A stretch of 64,000 nt of DNA. Origin: Photobacterium galatheae. Its GTDB lineage: Bacteria > Pseudomonadota > Gammaproteobacteria > Enterobacterales > Vibrionaceae. A program made the translations under genes and the position numbers. The notes beneath the pieces are model-generated. The model did no database searches, was not told the origin of the DNA, and was given only the letters and a program-made list of their open reading frames with translations. Shown piece after piece: positions 44,552 to 53,171 of the stretch. The number at the start of each line of letters is the position of its first letter. Positions within the stretch are counted from its first letter, which is position 1. The stretch is from assembly GCF_000695255.1 (NCBI RefSeq), contig NZ_JMIB01000026.1, forward strand, positions 1 through 64,000, given 5' to 3'.

Positions 44552-47192
44552 ACTCGATCATTCCTTGTTCATCGACGGAAATCGTCAGTGTGGTATGGGT
44601 GCTTTCCTCACCCTGATGCGACAGTAGCTCGGTTGACAGCTGAGGCAGCAACTGACGATTAATTACTGCATCAATGTTGCGGGCGCCGGTTTCGCTCAGG
44701 CGGCAGTGGCCCAGGACGAAATCGACCAGATCCTGCTCAAAGGCCAATGTCAGGTCATGGTGTGTCTTCAGTCGCTCGCCCAGTTTGCCCAGTTTATGCC
44801 TGATGATGTCGGTCATCGCATCATCAGCCAGCGGCAGGTAAGGGATCACATTCATCCGCGCCAGCAGGGCTGGTTTGAAATAACGATTCAGTGTCGGACG
44901 AATGGCTTCACCAATTTGCGATGCCGTGATGTCGTCACTCTGTTGCGCCAGCGCTTCAATCTCCTGTGTGGCCAGATTACTGGTCATCAGAATCAGTGTG
45001 TTCTTGAAGTCAATCGCCCGGCCTTCGCCGTCGTTCAGCACACCTTTGTCAAAGACCTGATAGAACAGGTTCATGACTTCAGGATCGGCTTTTTCCACTT
45101 CATCCAGCAGGACGACGGAGTAAGGACGCTGGCGAACGGCTTCCGTCAGCATGCCGCCTTCACCGTAACCCACATAGCCCGGAGGCGAGCCGATCAGCCG
45201 GGAAACTGTATGTTTCTCCTGGAATTCCGACATATTGATGGTGGTCATAAAGCGTTCACCACCAAAGAGTTGATCGGCAATCACACGTGCGGTTTCGGTT
45301 TTACCCACACCGCTTGGGCCGACCAGCAGGAACACACCCATTGGTGCGTCCGGGTTCATCAAGCCGGCTTTCGCAGCACGAATTCCTTCGCTCAGAGAGT
45401 CGATGGCGAAAGGCTGGCCTTTGATGGTGCCAGACAGAGAATCGCTCAGGTTAAGCACAGAAGCGGATTCATCTTTCAGCACTTTTCCGACCGGGACGCC
45501 TGTCCAGTCAGCAATCACCTGGCTGATTTCCGCCGGGCCGACCTCAAAGTGAACCAGGGCTTCGTCACCGCGGCATTCGTCCAGTGCTTGCTGGCAACGC
45601 AGGATAGCTTCGCGGATCGATGTTTCATCCATATCCACTGTTTCATCAGCTTCTTCTGATGCAGCATCGGCTTCTGTTTCGCCGGTTGCAATATGCAGCT
45701 TCTGACGCAGGCTGATCATTTCGTCGATTAGCGCTTTTTCTTCGGCCCACTGCGCGGTCAGTTCGGCCAGCTCTTCCGTCAGTGCGACGATCTGGCTTTC
45801 GATGTGCGGAATCAGCGTGGCGTTTTTCTTATCACCGGTTTGCTGAATTTCGTCACGTTTCAGACCATCCAGTTCACGTTGCAGTGAGGCAATCTGCTGT
45901 TGCAGGCTTTCTACCGGGGCAGGGGTTGAACGCAGGCTGATGTTCACCCGTGCACAGGCTGTATCCAGTACATCAATGGCTTTGTCCGGGAGCTGACGGC
46001 CTGAAATGTATCGGGAAGACATTTCTGCAGCGCAGGCAATGGCATCATCACGCACATAAATATTGTGGGCTTTTTCGTAAGCCGGGCGCAGACCCCGGAT
46101 GATGAGTGCGGCTTCTTTCGGAGAAGGCTCATCCAGTTTGACCAGCTGGAATCGGCGGGCCAGCGCCGGGTCTTTCTCGAAATATTTCTTGTATTCAGAC
46201 CAAGTTGTGGCGGCAATGGTTTTTACTTCACCGCGGGCCAGCGCTGGCTTCAGCAGGTTAGCTGCGTCACTACCGCCGGCCTGATTTCCGCCACCGACCA
46301 GGGTGTGTGCTTCATCGATAAACAGAATGATTGGCGTCGGTGAATTTTTCACCTCTTCTAACACACCGTTCAGGCGTTTTTCAAATTCACCTTTGACGCT
46401 GGCACCGGCTTGCAGTAAGCCCATGTCCAGACCGAACAGCTCGACGCCTTTCAGAATGTCTGGCACATCGCCTTCAACAATCTTCAGGGCCAGCCCTTCA
46501 ACAACGGCAGTTTTACCCACGCCCGGCTCACCGACAGCAATGGGATTGTTTTTACGGCGACGGGCAAGAATATCAATGATCTGGCGGATCTCACGGTCTC
46601 GGCAGAACACCGGGTCAATTTTGCCTTCGCGGGCTTTGCCGGTGAAATCAATGGTGAATTTGCTCAGTGCCGAGCCTTCCTGACGCGGTTCACTGCTTTC
46701 AGTGCTGGCAACCTGTGCTTCAATCGACTCCGCCGTAAACTGGTCGAAGTTGCGTTTCAGAGTTTCACTGTTAATCGGTTCAAACAGATCCTGAATGTCG
46801 TGCTGTCCGTAGCGGATTGGGTTTTTCACCAGTGTCAGCAGCAGGGCGCCGGTACGGATTTGCTGCTGGCCCAGGTCAATCGACGACATCAGCCAGGTTT
46901 CCTGCAACCATTCAATCAGCAGGGCAGAAAAAACCGGTTTACCCCCTGCGGCTTTTGCACTGCGTTGTAAAGAAGCATTCAGTGATTGACGAATTAAATT
47001 TTCCGAGCAATCAAAGCTCGACAGAATACAGTCAAAATCACTGTTCGGGCGTTCAAGCAGACTCAGCAGATAATGCTCAATCGACACTTCTGTTGAACGT
47101 TCAGACACTGCAAGTGCGGCTGCATCTTCCAGGGCAACTTTTGCAATGGGATGCAGACGTTGAATCAGAGAAGCTAAATTTACGTTAATCAT
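44538..47192 (-). CDS. clpV: ClpV/TssH, sheath-recycling AAA+ ATPase
   Basis: An 884-residue double-AAA+ unfoldase. The N-domain (1-160) binds contracted TssC. The first Walker A is GEPGVGKT (221-228), and the second, GPSGVGKT, lies at about 618-626. FIDEAHTLVGGG and the arginine-finger region PALARRFQLVKLDEP are intact, and an insertion rich in acidic residues lies in the middle coiled coil. It disassembles spent sheath for reuse. It is transcribed with vasH, divergent from hcp1. Confidence 0.96.
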   Translation of the reverse strand: MINVNLASLIQRLHPIAKVALEDAAALAVSERSTEVSIEHYLLSLLERPNSDFDCILSSFDCSENLIRQSLNASLQRSAKAAGGKPVFSALLIEWLQETWLMSSIDLGQQQIRTGALLLTLVKNPIRYGQHDIQDLFEPINSETLKRNFDQFTAESIEAQVASTESSEPRQEGSALSKFTIDFTGKAREGKIDPVFCRDREIRQIIDILARRRKNNPIAVGEPGVGKTAVVEGLALKIVEGDVPDILKGVELFGLDMGLLQAGASVKGEFEKRLNGVLEEVKNSPTPIILFIDEAHTLVGGGNQAGGSDAANLLKPALARGEVKTIAATTWSEYKKYFEKDPALARRFQLVKLDEPSPKEAALIIRGLRPAYEKAHNIYVRDDAIACAAEMSSRYISGRQLPDKAIDVLDTACARVNISLRSTPAPVESLQQQIASLQRELDGLKRDEIQQTGDKKNATLIPHIESQIVALTEELAELTAQWAEEKALIDEMISLRQKLHIATGETEADAASEEADETVDMDETSIREAILRCQQALDECRGDEALVHFEVGPAEISQVIADWTGVPVGKVLKDESASVLNLSDSLSGTIKGQPFAIDSLSEGIRAAKAGLMNPDAPMGVFLLVGPSGVGKTETARVIADQLFGGERFMTTINMSEFQEKHTVSRLIGSPPGYVGYGEGGMLTEAVRQRPYSVVLLDEVEKADPEVMNLFYQVFDKGVLNDGEGRAIDFKNTLILMTSNLATQEIEALAQQSDDITASQIGEAIRPTLNRYFKPALLARMNVIPYLPLADDAMTDIIRHKLGKLGERLKTHHDLTLAFEQDLVDFVLGHCRLSETGARNIDAVINRQLLPQLSTELLSHQGEESTHTTLTISVDEQGMIEYAFS

Positions 47193-47525
47193 AGGTCCAT
47201 CAAATTCGAGTCGAGGAAAGCCTTGATTATAAGCAGATTCAAAAATTGCTGACGGCGCAGAGACTGACTCTAAGTCGCTGTATTAGTGACTATTTCATGA
47301 TGGAATGACATTCCGCATAGGGACATGGCTACCGAGACTTTCGATGTGAGCTTTTTGATAGGAGAAATGACAGTTTACCCTGTGAAATTCACGGATATTC
47401 AAAAGTGTGGCAGGGGTTTCAGAATTGACTCATTGAGGCAGATCAACAGCACACTTTTAAAAGGGGATATTCATAAAACGAGGTAAAGAGTAAAGCTGAA
47501 TGTGTTGCTCATTTTTAAAAATGAA

Positions 47526-47545
47526 TTTCTAAAAAATGAGAAAAT
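47526..47545 (+). promoter_or_regulatory. Candidate VasH upstream activator site, hcp1
   Basis: TTTCTAAAAAATGAGAAAAT occurs here and again, identically, at 49815-49834 before hcp2. In both cases it lies 99-101 bases upstream of the sigma-54 element, the expected distance for an enhancer site. TTTCT and AGAAA arms give it dyad character. Confidence 0.6.
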
Positions 47546-47626
47546 ATCCCAAGAAATGAGAAAGTTGTCGTGACTCCAAAACCAAATAAATAGACTAAGC
47601 CATTGTTTTTAAATGATTAAAATTGT

Positions 47627-47642
47627 TGGCATTGTTTTTGCT
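47627..47642 (+). promoter_or_regulatory. Sigma-54 promoter of hcp1
   Basis: TGGCATTGTTTTTGCT fits TGGCAY-N5-TTGCW, with GG and GC exactly ten bases apart. It lies 65 bases before the hcp1 start. Confidence 0.88.
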
Positions 47643-47706
47643 TTTAATCAATCGTAACGATGAGCGATATGCTCAAACGAATAAAATCAATTGAAAGGAA
47701 AGCAAT

Positions 47707-48225
47707 ATGCCAACGCCAGCTTATATGTCGATTCACGGTGAAACTCAGGGCCACATTACGAAAGATGCTTACACAGCAGATTCTGTTGGGAACACCTGGC
47801 AGGAAGCACATGTGAACGAATTCCTGGTTCAGGAATTGGATCACGTTCTGACTGTACCACGTGACCCACAAAGTGGTCAGCCGACAGGCCAGCGTGTTCA
47901 CCGTCCGATTATCGTGACCAAACAGCAAGACCGTACTTCACCACTGTTGTTCAACGCACTGGTCAGCGGTGAGAAGCTGCCAGAAGCTTACATCAACTTC
48001 TACCGCACTTCGACTCAGGGTAAACAAGAGCATTACTACACCATCAAACTGATCGATGCGCTGCTGGTTGACATGCAGACTCGCATGGCGCACTGCCAGG
48101 ATGCCGCAACCTCTGACCGTGTGGTTGAAGAAGTGCTGAAATTGACTTACCGCGCAATCGAAGTCACCCACGAAGTGTGTGGTACGGCGGGTAACGACGA
48201 TTGGCGTACACCACGCGAAGCGTAA
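47707..48225 (+). CDS. hcp: Hcp, T6SS inner tube protein (copy 1)
   Basis: A 172-residue Hcp. Landmarks are the opening PAYMSIHGETQGHIT, the HRPIIVTKQQDRTSPLLFNAL loop and the final EVTHEVCGTAGNDDWRTPRE. It stacks as hexameric rings inside the sheath and is released on firing. It differs from the second copy at only four positions (Asn37, Ile68, Ile113, Leu146). The ribosome site GAAAGGAAAG precedes the ATG. It has its own sigma-54 promoter and terminator. Confidence 0.97.
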   Translation: MPTPAYMSIHGETQGHITKDAYTADSVGNTWQEAHVNEFLVQELDHVLTVPRDPQSGQPTGQRVHRPIIVTKQQDRTSPLLFNALVSGEKLPEAYINFYRTSTQGKQEHYYTIKLIDALLVDMQTRMAHCQDAATSDRVVEEVLKLTYRAIEVTHEVCGTAGNDDWRTPREA

Positions 48226-48260
48226 TCATGCGGATTGGGCGTGATCGTGCGGATTGGAAT

Positions 48261-48290
48261 AGGGGGGCCATTTGGGCCCCTTTTTATTTT
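48261..48290 (+). terminator. Terminator after hcp1
   Basis: GGGGCC (48264-48269) pairs with GGCCCC (48275-48280) around ATTTG, followed by a T-rich tail. Its sequence is similar to the terminator after hcp2. Confidence 0.85.
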
Positions 48291-48363
48291 TTGGCATCAG
48301 TTCAATATATGCGTGGTGTGATGGGGCAAATCGCATACAGAATGTATATCATGTGATGACTTC

Positions 48364-48769
48364 ATGGATGAAATCAAACATCGTTCAACTTTTAGCCACG
48401 ATTTTATTGTTGATGTGAAGATTAGTCTCAATCCAAAGAACCAAGTTGATCCTCCTCGCATGAGTGAGGAGAAATACCAAAACCATCCATACAATACGAT
48501 GTTTGCAGATGATGCCATCGACTTTTATGGTGCAATTGTTGATCATTCAGTAAAGAAAGAGAACGTGATTCAATATAGTAAAGGTTGCGATGGACCGGCA
48601 CTTCAATTCAGTCAATGCCAGTTCCTCTGCGACTCATCAAGCAATGATATCGTTTGAGGATTTCTGGGGAAGAAAACTCGAAGTTCCGGTGATGTTAGAA
48701 ATTTATCCACCTTCGAAGTTAAAAGATGAAAATGAAGTGAAGTACTTTGGTCAGGTGGTTACTCGTTAA
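48364..48769 (+). pseudogene. Truncated, frameshifted copy of the downstream 236-residue gene
   Basis: The first frame encodes SEEKYQNHPYNTM followed by AIDFYGAIVDHSVKKENVI. This matches EKKYQNHPYSTM and AINFYGAIVDSDVPTEKVI of the next gene. Near 48583 the match continues in another frame (VAMDRHF, then FEDFWGRKLEVPVMLEIY, matching FHFWGEKPQAPVMLEIH) to a stop at 48767-48769. A loss of two bases or gain of one explains the shift. The first 150 or so codons of the parent are missing. It is a decayed tandem duplicate lying between the two hcp units. Confidence 0.8.
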
Positions 48770-48803
48770 TGTATATGTTATGGATTGAACAGGTAAATCA
48801 GTC

Positions 48804-49514
48804 ATGTCAATGACACTATATTATTTTATTTTTCATATGGTTTTCATCAAGGTGTTTATTCTTTTATTGACATTTGTTTCTGAAATCCCTTATTTTCAAC
48901 CAGAGATAACAAATACAAGTGAAAAGCCGGTCCGCCTGGTGATCACCCCGGAAGAAATAACCTTTGATGGTCAAAGGTTAAGCTTTGAAAAACCACTGAA
49001 AGACTGGGTTGATGTATTCGGAGAATATTATATTCAGGGTCACCTTGGTTCAGTCGTCGGATTAGGTTCAGAATTGTTTATTTTTCCGGAATTAGGGATC
49101 GAGCTTGAAGTCAGGCAGAATTATCAATCGCCTCAATCCGACTGGGTGAAGGGAGAAGAGGGCACTATCAGTGAACCCATGAAGCGGCTTATCGCAAATG
49201 TGAAAGTCTACCTTGCTCCGAATACGCAAACCAAGATGCTGAACATTGAGAAGAAATATCAAAACCATCCCTATAGCACAATGTCTGCAAAATATGCCAT
49301 CAACTTTTATGGTGCAATTGTAGATAGTGATGTTCCAACAGAAAAAGTGATTCACTTTGCCGATGGTGTCACGATGGATCAATATTACAGACTCGTCGCT
49401 CCCGGTGTTTCTTCGGTACATGATGCTTCTCTCTTGCTTTTTCATTTTTGGGGCGAAAAGCCACAAGCACCGGTGATGTTAGAAATACATCGAGCACTGA
49501 AAAAAGCAGAGTGA
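48804..49514 (+). CDS. Unknown membrane-anchored protein between hcp copies
   Basis: A 236-residue protein. The N-terminus (LYYFIFHMVFIKVFILLLTF) is a likely signal anchor or uncleaved membrane helix. The remainder is predicted exported or membrane-facing, with mixed beta and helix and no catalytic motif I can recognise. A broken paralogue lies just upstream. Position between hcp genes and the presence of diverged copies fit an immunity-like or accessory role, but no function is shown. The weak ribosome site GTAAATCAGTC precedes the ATG. Confidence 0.55.
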   Translation: MSMTLYYFIFHMVFIKVFILLLTFVSEIPYFQPEITNTSEKPVRLVITPEEITFDGQRLSFEKPLKDWVDVFGEYYIQGHLGSVVGLGSELFIFPELGIELEVRQNYQSPQSDWVKGEEGTISEPMKRLIANVKVYLAPNTQTKMLNIEKKYQNHPYSTMSAKYAINFYGAIVDSDVPTEKVIHFADGVTMDQYYRLVAPGVSSVHDASLLLFHFWGEKPQAPVMLEIHRALKKAE

Positions 49515-49814
49515 ATCCAGTGAAGCGATGAGGAAGGGGCTGATGCGTGAGAGAACGTGCGTCATGCCGCTGCCTGGAAAAATATGTCTTCTGTCTTGCT
49601 TTTCCACTGTTTTCATTCGCCATTCTGTGAATATGTTGAGCCTTCCAAATATTCTCCTGGGAGGCTCTTCATCATTTCTCTTCATCGCGCCTTCCTGTCA
49701 TCCGCGCTTTTCCTTTCACGATATCATTGTCTGTGAACTGAATTTCTTTGAACGAAAACCCCATCACGACGTACTGAATCTCACAGACAGAAGTGACTCG
49801 GGTATAAATACGGG

Positions 49815-49834
49815 TTTCTAAAAAATGAGAAAAT
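49815..49834 (+). promoter_or_regulatory. Candidate VasH upstream activator site, hcp2
   Basis: Exact copy of the 20-nt element found before hcp1, 99 bases upstream of the sigma-54 site. TTTCTAAGAAA, a palindromic variant, follows immediately. Confidence 0.6.
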
Positions 49835-49913
49835 TTTCTAAGAAATTGGAAGCTTGGCTGGTTTCATGAAAATGCCAATATCGTAAGTCATTGATTTTAA
49901 TGGGTTTGAAAGT

Positions 49914-49929
49914 TGGCATGGCAGTTGCA
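49914..49929 (+). promoter_or_regulatory. Sigma-54 promoter of hcp2
   Basis: TGGCATGGCAGTTGCA matches the consensus in both halves, with GG-N10-GC spacing. It lies 74 bases before the hcp2 start and probably also serves vgrG and the genes behind it by read-through. Confidence 0.9.
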
Positions 49930-50002
49930 ATAAAGTCATCATCGCAACGATTAGCGATATGCTCAAACTCATCAAAATCATTGAACTTGAAAGGAAAGCG
50001 AT

Positions 50003-50521
50003 ATGCCTACTCCAGCTTATATGTCGATTCACGGTGAAACTCAGGGCCATATTACCAAGGATGCTTACACAGCAGATTCTGTTGGGAACACCTGGCAGGA
50101 AGCGCACGTAGATGAATTCCTGGTACAGGAGCTGGACCATGTTCTGACTGTGCCACGTGACCCACAAAGCGGTCAGCCGACAGGTCAGCGTGTTCACCGT
50201 CCGGTTATCGTGACCAAACAGCAAGATCGTACTTCTCCGCTGCTGTTCAACGCCCTGGTGAGTGGTGAGAAGCTGCCAGAAGCTTACATCAACTTCTACC
50301 GTACTTCGACTCAGGGTAAACAAGAGCATTACTACACGGTGAAGCTGATTGATGCACTGTTGGTCGATATGCAAACTCGCATGGCGCACTGCCAGGATGC
50401 CGCAACTTCTGACCGTGTCGTAGAAGAAGTGCTGAAGTTTACTTACCGCGCAATCGAAGTCACCCACGAAGTGTGTGGTACGGCGGGTAACGATGATTGG
50501 CGTACGCCTCGCGAAGCGTAA
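50003..50521 (+). CDS. hcp: Hcp, T6SS inner tube protein (copy 2)
   Basis: A 172-residue Hcp, 168/172 identical to copy 1 (Asp37, Val68, Val113, Phe146 here). This second gene stands immediately before vgrG, the usual arrangement for an hcp-vgrG effector unit. Sigma-54 control is indicated by the upstream site. Near-identity together with silent differences suggests recent duplication or gene conversion. Confidence 0.97.
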   Translation: MPTPAYMSIHGETQGHITKDAYTADSVGNTWQEAHVDEFLVQELDHVLTVPRDPQSGQPTGQRVHRPVIVTKQQDRTSPLLFNALVSGEKLPEAYINFYRTSTQGKQEHYYTVKLIDALLVDMQTRMAHCQDAATSDRVVEEVLKFTYRAIEVTHEVCGTAGNDDWRTPREA

Positions 50522-50536
50522 TTTCGCTGAAATACC

Positions 50537-50558
50537 GGGGCCATTCTTGGCCCCTTTT
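50537..50558 (+). terminator. Terminator/attenuator between hcp2 and vgrG
   Basis: GGGGCC/GGCCCC with loop ATTCTT and a short T-run. The T-run is short (four T), so partial read-through into vgrG is likely. That gives much more Hcp than VgrG, as stoichiometry requires. Confidence 0.75.
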
Positions 50559-50583
50559 GTCTTAGTTGCATCAGGTAAAAGTA

Positions 50584-52686
50584 ATGAGTAATTCGGTCCA
50601 ATTTTCGTTTTCAATCGAAGAATCAGAACACGAATTTCGTGTTGAAAGTTTTGAAATCAAAGAGCGTCTGTTTCGGCCCTTCGAAATGAAGGTGTCATTG
50701 CTTTCACGTGATGCTGATATTTCGCTCGATGATTTGGTTCGTCAAGCAGGTGTCCTGAAGCTCTTTGGTCAGGGGCGCGATGTTTCCCGACTCTTTCACG
50801 GGGTGGTCCGTGAAGTGCGTTTTCTCGGCACCGGGCGTCAGTTCAGTCGGTACGAGTTGATTCTGGTGCCGGATTTGTGGTTCTTGGAACAGCGTTCCGA
50901 TTGCCGGATCTTTCAGGATCTGACCATCAACGAGATCATTGAATCTGTGCTGGAAGAAGCCGGTGTGACGTCATACCGGATGTTGGCTGAAGTGGGTGAA
51001 AAGCAGGAATACATTCTGCAATATCGCGAGACAGACCTGGATTTTATCCATCGCCTGATGTCTCAACACGGCTTGTGGTACTTCTTTGACCATACGGAAA
51101 CCGGTCATGAACTGGTGATTCTTGATAAAAATGAACTGGTCAGCGAGTTGCCCAGTACGCCTGAGAACGCCACCCTGGTTCCGAATGCTGAACTGCATAC
51201 CATTTTGTTTCATAGCGCAGGCGGGGGGGTGCCGGATCGTGAACATATCTTTGAAGCCGATTTTGGCAAACGAGTCCACACAGGCGCGGTGTCTCAGACG
51301 GATTATAACTACCTGACACCGAAAACCAGCCTGATGGCCAATGTGCCAGAGTCAAATGAATCAGAAGCGTACACCGATCTGGCGATTTACAACTATCCGG
51401 GCCGTTACGGTCAGCAACCGCACGGTAAATTGCAGTCGGATTATCGTTTATCTGCGCTCAAAATTACCGGGACTGAACTGAAAGCGACGAGCTGTGTGAT
51501 GCGTTTCATTCCCGGCTACAGCTTTGTGATGGAAAGTCATCCGCGTCAGTCTCTGAACCGGGACTTCATTCTGTTGGAAGTGGAGCATGTTGGCAGTGAC
51601 CCCCAGGTCCATGCAGAAGAAAAAAGCGGCAAACCGACCACTTATCACAACAAAATCAAGGCATTTCCGGCTGAAATGACCTATCGCGCAGCGGCGCTGC
51701 CTGCCCCCAGAGTTGAAGGGCCGCAAACGGCCGTGGTGGTTGGGCCGGCGAACGAAGAGATTTATACCGATAATCTGGGCCGAGTGAAGGTGCAGTTCCA
51801 TTGGGATCGTCTGGGCGGTATGGATGAACATTCGACCTGTTGGGTGCGTGTCAGTCAGACGCTGGCAGGGCCGAACTGGGGTGCTGTGTTCCTGCCGCGT
51901 ATCGGCCATGAGGTCGTGGTGACCTTCCTGGAAGGCGACCCGGATCAGCCGCTGGTGACCGGCTCTGTTTATAACGGTTTGCATCGGCCGCCATATGATC
52001 TGCCGTTAAAGAAAACCCGAACCACGCTGCGTTCCAAAACCCATAAGGGTGAAGGCTACAACGAAATCAGCCTGGATGATGAAACCAATCAGGAAGAATT
52101 GTACCTGCGGGCGCAAAAAGACATGTCCGTCAAGGTGCTGAACGATCGTTTCGAGCAGATTGGCAATGATGACATGCTGACCGTGGCGCGTCATCAAACC
52201 AATGAGATTGGTCAGAACCAGAAAGAAACCATTAAAGGGACGAAAACGACTGAAGTGAAGGGCACCTTCACGGAAACCGTCGATGGCGATGTCACGGTGA
52301 CTTACAACAGTCATGAGTCCGTGACTGTCGTGAAGAATGCAGACCTGAAGGTGAATCAGAACCGGACTACGGAGATCGGCAAGAATGATGAGCTGACGGT
52401 GATGGAGAATCAGACCATTACCGTGCATGGTTCGCGTCAAACTCAGGTCGATAAAGACAATAACCTGAGTGTTGATGGAAACTCGACGCTCACAGTGACT
52501 GGGAATATTACTTCAGAGTCAAAGAGTACGACCCAGATTATCAGTAAAGACAAGATCGTCCTGAAAGCCGGCCAGTCTCAAATTGTGCTGAACAGTGATG
52601 GCTCGATTCAGATTACGGGCTCGTCCATTTCGATTAATGGTTCAGATAAAGTTGTCGCTCAGGGCGGAAAAGTATCGGTGAACTAA
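50584..52686 (+). CDS. vgrG: VgrG/TssI, T6SS spike protein
   Basis: A 700-residue VgrG; the start at 50584 gives MSNSVQFSF, the usual beginning. A gp27-like part (1-380) includes SRLFHGVVREVRFLG and FIHRLMSQHGLWYFFDHT. A gp5-like OB fold follows with NLGRVKVQFHWDR, WVRVSQTLAGPNWGA and FLEGDPDQPLVTGSVYN. The C-terminal beta-helix consists of repeated T-x-T-V/N-x-x motifs to the end. There is no extra effector domain, so cargo must be carried non-covalently. It overlaps the next gene by TAATG. Confidence 0.96.
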   Translation: MSNSVQFSFSIEESEHEFRVESFEIKERLFRPFEMKVSLLSRDADISLDDLVRQAGVLKLFGQGRDVSRLFHGVVREVRFLGTGRQFSRYELILVPDLWFLEQRSDCRIFQDLTINEIIESVLEEAGVTSYRMLAEVGEKQEYILQYRETDLDFIHRLMSQHGLWYFFDHTETGHELVILDKNELVSELPSTPENATLVPNAELHTILFHSAGGGVPDREHIFEADFGKRVHTGAVSQTDYNYLTPKTSLMANVPESNESEAYTDLAIYNYPGRYGQQPHGKLQSDYRLSALKITGTELKATSCVMRFIPGYSFVMESHPRQSLNRDFILLEVEHVGSDPQVHAEEKSGKPTTYHNKIKAFPAEMTYRAAALPAPRVEGPQTAVVVGPANEEIYTDNLGRVKVQFHWDRLGGMDEHSTCWVRVSQTLAGPNWGAVFLPRIGHEVVVTFLEGDPDQPLVTGSVYNGLHRPPYDLPLKKTRTTLRSKTHKGEGYNEISLDDETNQEELYLRAQKDMSVKVLNDRFEQIGNDDMLTVARHQTNEIGQNQKETIKGTKTTEVKGTFTETVDGDVTVTYNSHESVTVVKNADLKVNQNRTTEIGKNDELTVMENQTITVHGSRQTQVDKDNNLSVDGNSTLTVTGNITSESKSTTQIISKDKIVLKAGQSQIVLNSDGSIQITGSSISINGSDKVVAQGGKVSVN

Positions 52687-53168
52687 TGCAGAAACAGCAG
52701 ACGCAACCCAGTCAATTGATAGAAGCAGGTGCCGGGGAATCCCCGGCGTCTTTGTATCCCCGCTTTGGTCGGATTCTGGCTATTGAAGGCGACAGTGTTC
52801 GGGTGACATACGATGGTTGCGATATGCCATCGGGTATGGCAGCGCGGCTTGGTCGCCAATTCTCTATTTCAGAACTGGAGCTGGCAAAGCAGAACGCTTT
52901 GACCTGCCGGATTGAGTTTGTCGGGCAGGATCCGAATTTGCCGTTAATCACAGACATTTTCTTCTCGTTGATTGAACAACGGGATGAGTTGGTGCTGAAG
53001 GCGAAAAATATTCGGATTGAGGCAGACAATGAGCTGGTGGTAGCCAGTGGTGGTGCTCAGACCCGTTATGAAGCCGGACAGAAGCGAGTGACGACTGAAG
53101 GCAAGTACATTCATAGCCAGGCGGAAAAATCCCAGAAAATTCAGGGTGCAATCATAGCGATTAACTGA
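52686..53168 (+). CDS. DUF6484-type VgrG-associated protein
   Basis: A 160-residue protein. The middle (LYPRFGRILAIEGDSVRVTYDGC) is an OB-like segment, and the C-terminal third (VLKAKNIRIEADNELVVASGG) resembles the beta-helix end of VgrG. This matches DUF6484 proteins found just after vgrG in many T6SS loci. It may extend or cap the spike, or adapt cargo to it. It is translationally coupled to vgrG. Confidence 0.7.
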   Translation: MQKQQTQPSQLIEAGAGESPASLYPRFGRILAIEGDSVRVTYDGCDMPSGMAARLGRQFSISELELAKQNALTCRIEFVGQDPNLPLITDIFFSLIEQRDELVLKAKNIRIEADNELVVASGGAQTRYEAGQKRVTTEGKYIHSQAEKSQKIQGAIIAIN

Positions 53169-53171
53169 TGG

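Larger units (their letters stand above)
47193..47706. promoter_or_regulatory. Divergent clpV/hcp1 regulatory region
   Basis: About 510 bases between clpV (-) and hcp1 (+). It holds a sigma-54 promoter and an upstream 20-nt element, listed separately. No gene is supported. The promoter for clpV was not identified. Confidence 0.6.
49515..50002. promoter_or_regulatory. Upstream region of hcp2
   Basis: About 490 bases. The proximal 190 bases are a diverged duplicate of the hcp1 promoter region, carrying the same 20-nt element, sigma-54 site, GCGATATGCTCAAAC stretch and ribosome site. The distal part holds an ORF without support. Confidence 0.6.

Noticed and set aside
44706..45659. Open frame of 317 codons antisense to clpV
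   Set aside because: It mirrors the conserved ClpV coding strand and has no recognisable product or ribosome site. Long antisense frames are common opposite GC-balanced conserved genes.
49838..50614. Open frame of 258 codons antisense to hcp2
   Set aside because: It is the complement of hcp2. The same frame appears opposite hcp1 only because the genes are near-identical.
52200..52686. Possible C-terminal effector extension on VgrG
   Set aside because: The end consists only of the regular beta-helix repeats of the needle. The length of 700 residues needs no extra domain.
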